Below, in pieces: positions 16,609 through 24,071 of a stretch of DNA of 32,131 nt; positions within the stretch are counted from its first letter, which is position 1, and each line of letters begins with the position of its first letter. Made by a program: the position numbers and the translations under genes. The notes under the pieces are model-generated. The model saw nothing but the letters and a program-made list of their open reading frames with translations. It was not told where the DNA came from and searched no databases. This DNA is from Prochlorococcus sp. AG-409-D09 (GTDB taxonomy: Bacteria > Cyanobacteriota > Cyanobacteriia > PCC-6307 > Cyanobiaceae): assembly GCA_003215935.1 (NCBI GenBank), contig QCJQ01000013.1, forward strand, positions 1-32,131, written 5' to 3'.

Positions 16609-16700
16609 AGCCTAAGACTTTAGCCGCTGCAGGGAAAGACTAATTAGGTATGAGAAACACGCTCAAGAGATTATGACTTTAAAAGCACCCTAGAACCATT

Positions 16701-16724
16701 AAAAAAGCCCGCTTCTTGCGGCTA
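16701..16724 (-). terminator. Rho-independent terminator downstream of cynS
   Basis: On the minus strand the stem AGCCGC-AAGAA-GCGGGCT (one bulged base) is followed by six T. A second inverted repeat, CTAGGAGA with TCTCCTAG, lies between it and cynS at about 16741-16774. Confidence 0.65.
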
Positions 16725-16802
16725 CGTTATTTACTTGCGGACTAGGAGAGGAGTTGTGACCCCGTTTCTCCTAGCCCTCTAAAAATCAAGAAAATAATTC
16801 TT

Positions 16803-17246
16803 TTACCATTTCTTGTAAGGTAAAAATTTACCGCACATTGATACTTTTACTCTGTCACCTTTTGTGTCTTCAATCTTATCGACGTTAATTGTAAAATCAA
16901 TCGCACTCATTATTCCATCACCAAACTTTTCTTGAATAACATCTTTCATTGGCATTCCATATACTTGCATGATTTCATAAAATCTATATATCAAAGGATC
17001 AGTTGGAATAACGGGATCTAGTGATCCTTTTACTGGAGGTGTTGTTAATAATTCTTTTAATTCTAAATTAAGTCCTAACTTAGTCAATAATTTCTCAGCT
17101 TCTTCTTCACTTGCAGTTGCTTGACCATAAAAAAGACTTGCGACCCAGACTTCATCAAGTCCTAATAGATTTCCAATATCCGAAAAGGTTAAACCTTTTT
17201 CTTTTTTTGCTTTTAATAATAATGGAGTAGCTTCAAAAAATGACAT
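16803..17246 (-). CDS. cynS: Cyanate hydratase (cyanase)
   Basis: Cyanase turns cyanate and bicarbonate into ammonia and CO2, making cyanate usable as a nitrogen source. The 147-residue protein matches the family along its whole length. The catalytic residues Arg88 and Glu91 (in [10 protein letters not shown]) and Ser114 (in GIMSAIDF) fit E. coli Arg96, Glu99 and Ser122. The N-terminal third is the expected helical domain. There is no cynABD transporter nearby, so it is an orphan in this window. A GTA-N8-TAC site lies about 135 bp upstream, which fits nitrogen control by NtcA. Confidence 0.97.
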   Translation of the reverse strand: MSFFEATPLLLKAKKEKGLTFSDIGNLLGLDEVWVASLFYGQATASEEEAEKLLTKLGLNLELKELLTTPPVKGSLDPVIPTDPLIYRFYEIMQVYGMPMKDVIQEKFGDGIMSAIDFTINVDKIEDTKGDRVKVSMCGKFLPYKKW

Positions 17247-17377
17247 CGAGATAAATCTAAGAATGAAAGGTAGCCATCTCTCTAAAAGAAAAGATTCTTT
17301 GAGATAAGCAATTAATTAATAAGTCTTAGTCTTTATTCTTTCAGTTATATCAAATACATTATCTAATAATTGATTAT

Positions 17378-17391
17378 GTATATAATCTTAC
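17378..17391 (-). promoter_or_regulatory. NtcA-like binding site upstream of cynS
   Basis: The sequence GTAtataatctTAC fits the NtcA consensus GTA-N8-TAC. NtcA is the global nitrogen activator of cyanobacteria and is known to control cyanate genes in several strains. Downstream on the minus strand a -10-like TAATGT occurs 16 bases away, which is shorter than the usual 20-24, so the promoter itself is uncertain. Confidence 0.5.
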
Positions 17392-17475
17392 AATGAGTTT
17401 TTTAGTTTCATGCAATAAAATTAAAAAGTAAATAGAAATTATAAGTATTTGATTCGAATTAATTACTTGATGTTT

Positions 17476-17631
17476 TTACAATAAATCATATTTCGAATCC
17501 TCTTTGATCTCGTTCCAAAGGTCTTTTATTGATTGATTAAATCCATTTGAAGTAAGAAACTTTCTTGCTTGAGCAACTCTTTCTTGAATGATTTTTTCTT
17601 GTGGAGTCATTTCATTAGCTGAATCAGTCAT
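17476..17631 (-). CDS. Small hypothetical protein, 51 residues
   Basis: The frame from ATG (17629-17631) to TAA (17476-17478) encodes a charged helical protein: MTDSANEMTPQEKIIQERVA, then QARKFLTSNGF and a tail with KDLWNEIKEDSKYD. Codon use and composition look like the neighbours. It lies upstream of cynS on the same strand but 229 bp away, with the NtcA-like site between them, so it is probably separate. No family recognised. Confidence 0.5.
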   Translation of the reverse strand: MTDSANEMTPQEKIIQERVAQARKFLTSNGFNQSIKDLWNEIKEDSKYDLL

Positions 17632-17818
17632 GTGTTTGGAGCATATAGATTAATCTTGAATTTTCTTAAAGTATTTGAGAAGTGATAGTCGCTACGGTAT
17701 AAGTTTTATTAATAACTAACAGACTTTTCCATACAGAATCTTTTTGGCTTTAAGTGAGTTCTCTCAACATGCTTTTTACCTCAATCAGAGATAAAATTGA
17801 TTTAGCTAGGGAATCTTT

Positions 17819-17992
17819 ATGTCTTCTCGAGAAGGTCAGGCTATGAAGTCACTTGAGGTAGCTTTAGACCATGCACTTGTTCGACTGAACCACTTAAAGG
17901 GGAAAGACAGACTTGCCTTTGCTAGTGAGTACAAGGAGTGGCTGGCAGATGATGAGTTAAAAGAAAGGGTTTGGTTTTCTGTTCCACTATAG
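17819..17992 (+). CDS. Small helical hypothetical protein, 57 residues
   Basis: ATG at 17819 opens a frame that ends at TAG (17990-17992). The product includes ALDHALVRLNHLKGKDRLAF and then ASEYKEWL. It resembles the protein at 16402-16608 in the order helix, G-KD, (S/Q)EY-WL. An internal ATG at 17843 is an alternative start. It stands alone, with no clear promoter. Confidence 0.55.
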   Translation: MSSREGQAMKSLEVALDHALVRLNHLKGKDRLAFASEYKEWLADDELKERVWFSVPL

Positions 17993-18238
17993 AAGAGATC
18001 AGATGGTCCTTAATCTTAGATAGAGATATATGTCGATCAATAGGTAGGGGTATGGGATTATCTATGTACTATTAGTTCGTTGAATAGTTTGTTTCTTTAC
18101 GAGCCTAGATCGCAACTAACAGAAAATCTCAAAAACCAGCATTGTAAAAACTGACCTTCCACATATTCTTTAGGAAAAGCTCGCTCTGAACTTCATTATC
18201 TGATTGTTAGTTCATCATCTATAAAACAGCCAAGAACT

Positions 18239-18427
18239 ATGACTTCTAAATCTTCTCGGAGTGTTCTTTCAATGAAGGAATACCAAGCAATTCTTGCAGA
18301 AGCTTCAAGTCTTAAGGAGCCTTATTCAGAAACAGGTCACTTATACCAAGAAAATAGACTTCGACCCAGACCTGTATGGTTTAAAGGGAGCAGGGATAGA
18401 GGTATGAGAGGAGATATTGCCGCATGA
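18239..18427 (+). CDS. Small basic hypothetical protein
   Basis: This 62-residue protein (MTSKSSRSVLSMKEYQAILA, then a basic, Arg-rich second half RLRPRPVWFKGSRDRGMRGD) has no recognised family. The N-terminal third is probably helical and the rest unstructured; nucleic-acid binding is conceivable. The 240 bp before it hold no gene I can support. Confidence 0.4.
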   Translation: MTSKSSRSVLSMKEYQAILAEASSLKEPYSETGHLYQENRLRPRPVWFKGSRDRGMRGDIAA

Positions 18428-18780
18428 AACCAAGAGTTTTGTATTCAGAAATCAGTTAATGCAAAAAGATTTGAATTTTTTTGATTTTTCTATTCACACA
18501 ATATTCAAATCTTATCCATGCGTTACTAATAATACTAATTAATCCGATTCACACTAAATAGCATTTGTTGATACTTCATCTATCTATTTAGTTTGATATA
18601 AATTAATTAAACAATTTTAATTATATTTCTTTTGAAAGACTAAGTAAAACTGAGATAATCCATGGGAGATTTGCAATGTCTGGAATATTGTTTGTTTTAT
18701 TGATTGGAATAGCATCTAAGATAAATACTTTTTAGAAATATTTAATAAATTAATTTAGTTTAAGTAGAATCTAGTGAAAG
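18428..18780. other. Gene-poor AT-rich gap
   Basis: No supported gene. The only frame of note is a 19-codon hydrophobic one at 18676-18735 (MSGILFVLLIGIASKINTF), too short to call. No strong hairpin or promoter was seen. Confidence 0.4.
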
Positions 18781-19311
18781 TTAAGCTACCTTCAGAAATA
18801 ATGAGTCTTTTATTCTTTTAATTTCTCCATTTTCCCATTTCCAAATAATTGGATCTACAGATTTTGCTTTTAGTAGATCCGTTCTTTTTTCAATACTTAT
18901 AGGATTAAATTCTGTGGTCGGTTCAAATTGTTCATCTCTAATTGCTTGATTTATAACAATACTTCCATTTTTTCCTGATATTGATCTATGAAATGTACCT
19001 TTAGGTATTTGAAGAGCACCCATAGATCTATGAAGATAGACTATGTGATAAGGTTCGTCCCAAAGAGGATTTAAAAGTGTAAAAGTTCTATTCCCCTCTA
19101 GTACAAGATTATTATCTACTTGATGATGGTGTACATAATATTGCTCAAAGCCATTTAAAATAGGAGGTGAAGTTGCTCTGCCTCTATGAATAACAACATC
19201 ACTGCCATTTGAATACTTAATACTGGCATCTAAAAAAGTTACTGCAGGAGTCTCTCTAAAAATATTAACTGGTACAAAATTGAGCTCCATTTGAAATTTT
19301 ATTTGTCTCAT
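18781..19311 (-). CDS. Cupin-like hypothetical protein
   Basis: The 176-residue protein has the strand pattern and His-rich centre of a cupin: YYVHHHQVDNNLVLEG (about residues 57-72) carries three consecutive His and a later Glu, and IPKGTFHRSISG supplies a further His. These could bind a metal. The C-terminal third is charged. Family and substrate are not recognised; a sugar or small-molecule enzyme is possible. A second Met (MELNFVPV, residue 8) could be the start. No operon partner. Confidence 0.6.
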   Translation of the reverse strand: MRQIKFQMELNFVPVNIFRETPAVTFLDASIKYSNGSDVVIHRGRATSPPILNGFEQYYVHHHQVDNNLVLEGNRTFTLLNPLWDEPYHIVYLHRSMGALQIPKGTFHRSISGKNGSIVINQAIRDEQFEPTTEFNPISIEKRTDLLKAKSVDPIIWKWENGEIKRIKDSLFLKVA

Positions 19312-19513
19312 ATTTTACTAGAAAAAATATATATAATTGTATTAACCCATTCATTATTGCTGGATTGTCTCCTTTTAAGAAGAGAGGAAAAGTATTCAAA
19401 TATACTATAAAGTATTAAATGTATTTTGTTTTATTTTGCTCACAAAGTAATTTATTATACATAAGATTCTAATAGATATTAATAAATTGAATCATCTAAA
19501 ATCCTATTAAATT

Positions 19514-19624
19514 ATGATTACACTAACTAAGAAAGATAAAAAGGTAATGGTTGATGCCATTGTTAAAAAATTTAAATCTATCCCTGCAACAGCAATAACT
19601 TTTTCAATAATAAAAAATAAATAA
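19514..19624 (+). CDS. Possible 36-residue peptide
   Basis: ATG to TAA frame encoding MITLTKKDKKVMVDAIVKKF and a short polar tail. It is basic and may form an amphipathic helix. There is no clear ribosome binding site and no family, so it may not be real. It ends 20 bp before the next gene. Confidence 0.25.
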   Translation: MITLTKKDKKVMVDAIVKKFKSIPATAITFSIIKNK

Positions 19625-19643
19625 ACTCATAACTTCCGATATT

Positions 19644-19853
19644 TTGTTTCGATACTTTGCTAGTGGGTTATTTTTATTGTCTCATGGTCTTTTGGTCTTA
19701 GATCATTTAGGAGTAGGCGCAGCTCTCCATGGTATTGGTGAGATCTTTTTTGCTCCTTGGGCTATTAAGCAGAGAGCTTGGGACTTGGTCTTTATAGCTT
19801 TTTTATTTGGAGTATTTGATCTTTGGGGAGCTTTGAAACTAGGGTTTAATTAA
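19644..19853 (+). CDS. Small hypothetical membrane protein
   Basis: The 69-residue protein (start TTG) has two probable membrane helices, about residues 4-24 and 44-64, separated by GAALHGIGEIFFAPWAIKQR. Gly and aromatic residues are common. No family name is recognised. The start is uncertain because TTG is the only candidate near the first helix. Confidence 0.5.
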   Translation: MFRYFASGLFLLSHGLLVLDHLGVGAALHGIGEIFFAPWAIKQRAWDLVFIAFLFGVFDLWGALKLGFN

Positions 19854-19893
19854 TAAATATGTAATATAGATTGTTTTTTACTTTATAAAATTT

Positions 19894-19962
19894 GAGAGGG
19901 AGATCAAGACCCTTCCCAGTAGTGCTGACCTCCCTACAGAAAACTTTGGAACGGGTTTTCTG
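19894..19962 (+). ncRNA. Candidate small RNA (Yfr2-like architecture)
   Basis: A -10-like TATAAA at 19884-19889 is followed by a structured stretch: GAGGGAGATC pairs with GACCTCCCT across an unpaired segment, then a perfect hairpin CAGAAAAC/GTTTTCTG holds GGAAC in its loop. The order (5' stem, CCTCCC, terminal hairpin with GGAA-type loop) recalls the Yfr2/Cyano-1 small RNAs of picocyanobacteria, but the loop is not the typical one and no T-run follows. The rest of the 19854-20189 gap shows nothing else. Confidence 0.35.
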
Positions 19963-20189
19963 ATAACCCTGTTATAGTAATTTATTCAAATTAGTTAAGA
20001 CTTAATTGATACACAATTAAAAATCCATCAATCTATAGATTATGGTTTGCATTTATATAATTATAGTTATTTAATAAGTTTATTCCTTATTTTGTTTAGG
20101 CGTATTTTTTGCTGAAGAACGAATCCACTCTATTGGCTATTAATATTAGTCTTAAATAGCAAGATGAATAAGTATTGGATTTAAATTGT

Positions 20190-20855
20190 CTATTTAATAT
20201 TTTTAATTTCATATAATTGATTAGTCATTTCAATGCCATCAAGCACTTTTTCGATACCCCATTTCCCATCCCAATTTGCTTCAGCAACGATTGCGAGTGT
20301 TTCCTCTCTGCCGAAGGTGTTCATCAATCCGAAGACTGTTTTGATTGCATCTGGATAAGTGCCTGAACCTTTCTCCTCTCTTGGTTGAATCCACTTCAAG
20401 CAATTTATTGCTACATCTCGATCCCTCTGAGACCAGCTTATATTCTTTGGTCTTTGTTCATCACTTGATAAGACTAGATCTTCTATAGGAAGAGGTATTG
20501 GAGTCTTATTGATCCAAGTGTCTTTTGACTCGGAGTTCCCGAAATACATTCTTGTTGCATCACAGCAAGCAGGGTCCGAATTAAATCTTTTAATTAGTGC
20601 TCTGATAATTGATTCATACTCTTTGGAAGAGTCAATCTTTTTATCTAATCCAATTGCTAGACGAAAATAATCTTTCTCTTCTGAAGGCTTGTGGCTGTGG
20701 GTTGTATAAGCAAAACATCCATGCTTTTGAATCAAAGGATCATTGATTATTTTTTGATAGGGATTTGTCCCATCGAAATCTAAGACGACTAATGAGGAGG
20801 AGATGAACTGATCTTTGCCTCTTGTCTCTCCTTTGATCTTGGCTGGGATAAATGC
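20190..20855 (-). pseudogene. Fragment of a mobile-element/phage primase, interrupted by an amber codon
   Basis: The frame encodes features of plasmid and phage primases: GKDQFISSSLVVLDFDG (metal-binding Asp pair), CFAYTTHSHKPSEEKDYFRL, and CDATRMYFGN, followed by the linker GSGTYPDAIKT typical of these proteins. Its upstream limit is a TAG at 20856-20858, but the same frame continues upstream as EILHFVVAKG, which again fits the family, so the stop interrupts the coding sequence. The only internal starts are TTG, in the middle of the domain. The C-terminal helicase part is missing. It would have primed replication of an element now decayed. Confidence 0.6.
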
Positions 20856-20924
20856 CTAACCTTTCGCTACGACGAAGTGGAGGATTTCAGTGGAGTTCAG
20901 ACTTAGGCTCTGCCAACCGTTTTT

Positions 20925-21083
20925 GGTGATCGTGGTTATTACTACAACTACATAACTTATCGTTCACAAAATGGAGAATTGAAAGAAGCATTATTTCTCT
21001 TTAAAAACTTTAAGGCTCAACGAAGATTCTCTAAGGCTTTTATCCGCTGGGTTGAGGAAGCACCCCAATCAATTACAAATTAA
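20925..21083 (+). pseudogene. Possible gene remnant, C-terminal part
   Basis: A plus-strand frame without a start codon reads GDRGYYYNYITYRSQNGELK, then EALFLFKNFKAQRRFSKAFI and a short end at TAA (21081-21083). Its composition is protein-like, but its start is cut by a TAG at 20904-20906 and it lies antisense to the upstream side of the primase relic. Family unknown. Confidence 0.3.
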
Positions 21084-21134
21084 GAAGCTGGCTAAAACTG
21101 CTGATCTTTACGCCAAAAGAAATAAAACTGCTAA

Positions 21135-21260
21135 GGCTCACACTTCATTAACCAGTAGTTAATTTCAGTCATAGACTGTAATCTTAGCGATACTTGATGG
21201 TTGGAATGGAGTTGGAATGAAACCTCATTCTTCCATCTCTTTTCTTTACTCTATCTAATT
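21135..21260. repeat. Direct repeat, left copy, flanking the phosphoesterase operon
   Basis: It starts GGCTCACACTTCATTA and includes CCAGTAGTTAATTTC and a later TCTTTTCTTTACT. The same order of blocks occurs at 23797-23912 with scattered changes and an indel. Neither copy codes for anything I recognise. Confidence 0.7.
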
Positions 21261-21362
21261 TGGAGTAGGTGGTCAGCGAAATTGATTAGTCCGTTCTGTC
21301 TTCATTCTGCTAGGAGACAGGGGTAGTCAAGCAGCCATACATTATCCATGCTTGAAAACAAT

Positions 21363-21375
21363 AATGATAATCATT
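21363..21375. promoter_or_regulatory. Zur/Fur-type palindrome in front of the CobW-like operon
   Basis: AATGATAATCATT is a perfect 6-1-6 palindrome, 45 bp before the ATG of the CobW-like gene and next to a -35-like TTGAAA and a -10-like TATATT. It fits the TGATAATnATTATCA core of cyanobacterial Zur sites and the related Fur box. Since COG0523 genes are often repressed by Zur, zinc control is the likeliest reading; Fur cannot be excluded. Confidence 0.6.
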
Positions 21376-21419
21376 TCTATTTAGGGTGTATATTCTTATA
21401 CATAGGGTTTTGAAGGAGT

Positions 21420-22199
21420 ATGGGGCAGGCTTGGTTAATTTCAGGATCGCCAGGATGCGGGAAAACTCATTGGATTCTTAATACGTTTAAGAATCACAAA
21501 GGTTCTTGTGCCTATATTCGTCTAAATGGACATTCAGATATTGATTTAGAACAAGTAAAATTTTCAAAAATTGACTCTGCTTTTCTAAAAGACCATCTTC
21601 CGCATTTAATAGATGTATCCAACTCAAATAAATCATCCATTTCAATTAGAGAGAATACTCTTCTATTGATCGAACTTCCGCAGTTCAAGCTTCCTAGCCA
21701 AAATGGAGTTTCGGGAATAGATCCACGTGTATTACATGAGCTTGAAATATTAAAACTACAACCAAATAGATATCTTCATTTTGGTCGTGATATTGAATTG
21801 CCAACAAAAGACACACTAGATTTTAAAAAAATTGAATCCAGCAACTTAAATCTTCAAGGATGTGTCTGGGATCCTCCTAGTCTCAATACTTTTTGGTTTG
21901 AACTAGTCAATGGAGCTTATGGAGATGTCTACAGAGCAAAAGCATTAATGAACTTGCCTGATGGACGATGTATGTTTTTCAATTGGATTGTTAGCCAACA
22001 AGGATCTCAATATCTACCATTAAATGGAGTTGCTCCCCTCACTGGGAGACCCGAGCGACATTCTGAAATTGTTATTCAGGGAAAGAATCTTGACTTTGCC
22101 TTAATTCAATCGACAATCAATCATTGTCTTCTGGATGACTCAGTTCTGGCATACCATCAAGCTTCTCTTAAAAGTTCAGAACTACAACCTATAGGTTAA
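21420..22199 (+). CDS. CobW/COG0523-like GTPase
   Basis: COG0523 proteins are GTP-dependent metal-delivery or metal-homeostasis factors. This 259-residue version has a P-loop GSPGCGKTHW at about 9-18, a LLLIELPQF strand at about 81-89 where the family has the ETSG motif, and a C-terminal CobW_C-type domain (GAYGDVYRAKA, then GRPERHSEIVIQGKNLD). It lacks the CxCC metal motif and is shorter than typical members (about 320), so it is a divergent branch. AAGGAG lies 5 bp before ATG. It heads an operon with two phosphoesterase-like genes (10-bp gap) behind a Zur/Fur-type site. Confidence 0.75.
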   Translation: MGQAWLISGSPGCGKTHWILNTFKNHKGSCAYIRLNGHSDIDLEQVKFSKIDSAFLKDHLPHLIDVSNSNKSSISIRENTLLLIELPQFKLPSQNGVSGIDPRVLHELEILKLQPNRYLHFGRDIELPTKDTLDFKKIESSNLNLQGCVWDPPSLNTFWFELVNGAYGDVYRAKALMNLPDGRCMFFNWIVSQQGSQYLPLNGVAPLTGRPERHSEIVIQGKNLDFALIQSTINHCLLDDSVLAYHQASLKSSELQPIG

Positions 22200-22209
22200 A
22201 AATAGATCT

Positions 22210-23028
22210 ATGAATCAAGCTGTTATTTCATGTTTACATGCAAATCTCCCAGCATTAGAGGCTGTTTTGAATGATATTGAATATCTTGGGATTCAAAATA
22301 TCACCTGCCTAGGAGATCTGGTTGGATATGGCCCCCAACCCAACGAAGTTGTTGAGTTAATTAGAGAAAAAGGTATTCAAACGTGTCAAGGTTGTTGGGA
22401 TGAAGATATCATTGATGGATTAGATGCTTGTGATTGTAGTTATCCATCCCAGCTTGCGGAGAAGCGTGGTCATTTTGCACATCAATGGACTACAGATAAA
22501 TTAACTAACGAAAATAAAGAGTTCCTAGCAAGTCTTCCTACGTCAATACGAAAAGATAAATGTCTTTTTGTTCATGGCAGTCCTAATAGTCAACATGAGT
22601 ATCTCCTCCCTGATATGGATGCATTCGCAGCTCTAGAAAGAGTTGAAATGTCTGGAGCAGAAACATTGTTTTGTGGCCATACCCATCAGCCATATATTCG
22701 TGAGTTGACAAATGGCTCAATTTCTTTCCGTATACAAAATGCCTCATCTAAAGGTATTCAGGAACAACAAGGAATGGATTTACCAATGAGAAGAATAGTT
22801 AATGCAGGCTCAGTTGGTGAGCCTAGGCATGGGGGCATTAAAGCTACGTATGTGGTTTATAACGACAATACCTGTGAAGTAGAAATTAGAGAAGTTTCAT
22901 ATGATATTGAACGTACATGTAAGTCAATCATAGAATCAGGTCTCCCTCCTATTTTTGCATGGCGTTTAATAAATGGCTTTGAATTTGCGGAACAAGCTGA
23001 AGATGCCAGCCACGTTTGTGAAAGATGA
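22210..23028 (+). CDS. Calcineurin-type metallophosphoesterase with Cys in the metal site
   Basis: The 272-residue protein matches the YfcE/MJ0936-like phosphoesterase group: CLGDLVGYGP (GD at 35-36), FVHGSP (His122), GHTH (156-159) and NAGSVGEPRHG. The usual first motif D-x-H is C8-L-H10 and the usual GNH(D/E) is G61-C62-W63-D64. So two metal ligands, Asp and Asn, are cysteines and the catalytic His is Trp. This suggests an altered metal site, perhaps for zinc, or loss of catalysis. Its stop overlaps the next ATG (ATGA). Confidence 0.8.
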   Translation: MNQAVISCLHANLPALEAVLNDIEYLGIQNITCLGDLVGYGPQPNEVVELIREKGIQTCQGCWDEDIIDGLDACDCSYPSQLAEKRGHFAHQWTTDKLTNENKEFLASLPTSIRKDKCLFVHGSPNSQHEYLLPDMDAFAALERVEMSGAETLFCGHTHQPYIRELTNGSISFRIQNASSKGIQEQQGMDLPMRRIVNAGSVGEPRHGGIKATYVVYNDNTCEVEIREVSYDIERTCKSIIESGLPPIFAWRLINGFEFAEQAEDASHVCER

Positions 23029-23738
23029 TAGAACGTTGGGCACTTGTAAGTGGTCTCAAGGGAGACCTTGAAACTTATGAACTTATTCAAAGAGATTTAA
23101 GGAAGATTCCAGGGGATAAAACTTTATTTGTCTTAGGAGATATGATTGGGCCAGATAGAAATTGTAATCGACTTTTAAATAGGTTAATAAATCCTATTAG
23201 TAGTGATTTAAAACCTCAATGTATATATGGTTGGTGGGAAGAGCAATTACTTGCGGAAAGTGGTTATCGTGGAAATCAAAAAGCTGAAGCTTTAAGAATT
23301 AACGGAGGAGAACAAGTTGTTAACTCGCTTTTGAGTGCGGTCGATAAAGCATATCTCAGTTGGTTGGCATCACTTGAATTTGGATTTGTTGAACTTGATT
23401 GTGGATTGATTCATGGTAGTTCAAGAGATGTAGGTGATGAGTTATCAATGACTACTCCCCCCCTAACATTTCTTGATAGACTTACCCGTCTGAATGTGAA
23501 TAGATTATTTACTGCAAGAAGTACTCATCAATTTTATTGGGAATTAACAGAGGCAATTGTTGAATCAGATGTAATGGATTTAAGTGGAAATCGTAAGCAG
23601 CAGCAGAAAATTCCCAAAAAAATAGTAATCGGAATTGGTGCTGGAAAAAATTACACTCTTTATGATGTAGGGAGTGATAATACTCAATTTTTACAAGCAG
23701 GGTATCAATCTAAAAAAGGAGTTAAAGGCTTTGCTTGA
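23025..23738 (+). CDS. Degenerate calcineurin-type phosphoesterase paralogue
   Basis: This 237-residue protein has the scaffold of the preceding protein but has lost most metal ligands: VSGLKGDL instead of SDxHGxL, FVLGDMIG kept, GWWEEQL instead of GNHE, LIHGSSRD kept, and ARSTHQF instead of GHTH. It is probably not an active phosphatase on its own, but could be a regulatory partner of the upstream protein, given overlapping translation. The ending GIGAGKNYTLYDV keeps the place of the NAGSVG strand. Confidence 0.7.
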   Translation: MIERWALVSGLKGDLETYELIQRDLRKIPGDKTLFVLGDMIGPDRNCNRLLNRLINPISSDLKPQCIYGWWEEQLLAESGYRGNQKAEALRINGGEQVVNSLLSAVDKAYLSWLASLEFGFVELDCGLIHGSSRDVGDELSMTTPPLTFLDRLTRLNVNRLFTARSTHQFYWELTEAIVESDVMDLSGNRKQQQKIPKKIVIGIGAGKNYTLYDVGSDNTQFLQAGYQSKKGVKGFA

Positions 23739-23796
23739 TCTTTATAAGGTTCGAATAGATTTTGATCAAAAGCTGAAATCCATTGTTATCAAAGCA

Positions 23797-23912
23797 GGCT
23801 CACACTTCATTAGCCAGTAGTTAATTTCTGTCATAGAATTTAGTCTTGGCGAAAATGGTCGGTTCGAATTAAACCTCAAAGTCCTTTCTCTTTTCTTTAC
23901 TGTATCCAATCT
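23797..23912. repeat. Direct repeat, right copy, flanking the phosphoesterase operon
   Basis: It has the same blocks in the same order as 21135-21260: GGCTCACACTTCATTA, CCAGTAGTTAATTTC, GTCATAGA, then AAACCTC and TCTTTTCTTTACT. The first 35 bp differ at only two positions; later parts are more diverged. Together the copies frame the three-gene operon. Confidence 0.7.
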
Positions 23913-23976
23913 GTTTTTGAAGGCAAAAAGAATAACGAGTGGAAACAGATCGCAAACTTTTAGAGTGGAAATATTT

Positions 23977-24005
23977 TTGACAGTCCATCATGATTTGGTT
24001 AAAAT
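23977..24005 (+). promoter_or_regulatory. Sigma-70-type promoter of the sugar operon
   Basis: TTGACA (23977-23982), a 17-bp spacer and TAAAAT (24000-24005) lie 66 bp before the aminotransferase ATG. Both boxes and the spacing are close to ideal for the main sigma factor. Confidence 0.7.
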
Positions 24006-24071
24006 TTTAAAAATGTATTCCAATAAGCCAATTCGCATTCAAATGTATCGTAAACAATCATAATTAAGAAA

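Noticed and set aside
18676-18735. 19-codon hydrophobic frame
   Set aside because: Too short, with no ribosome binding site or neighbour to support it.
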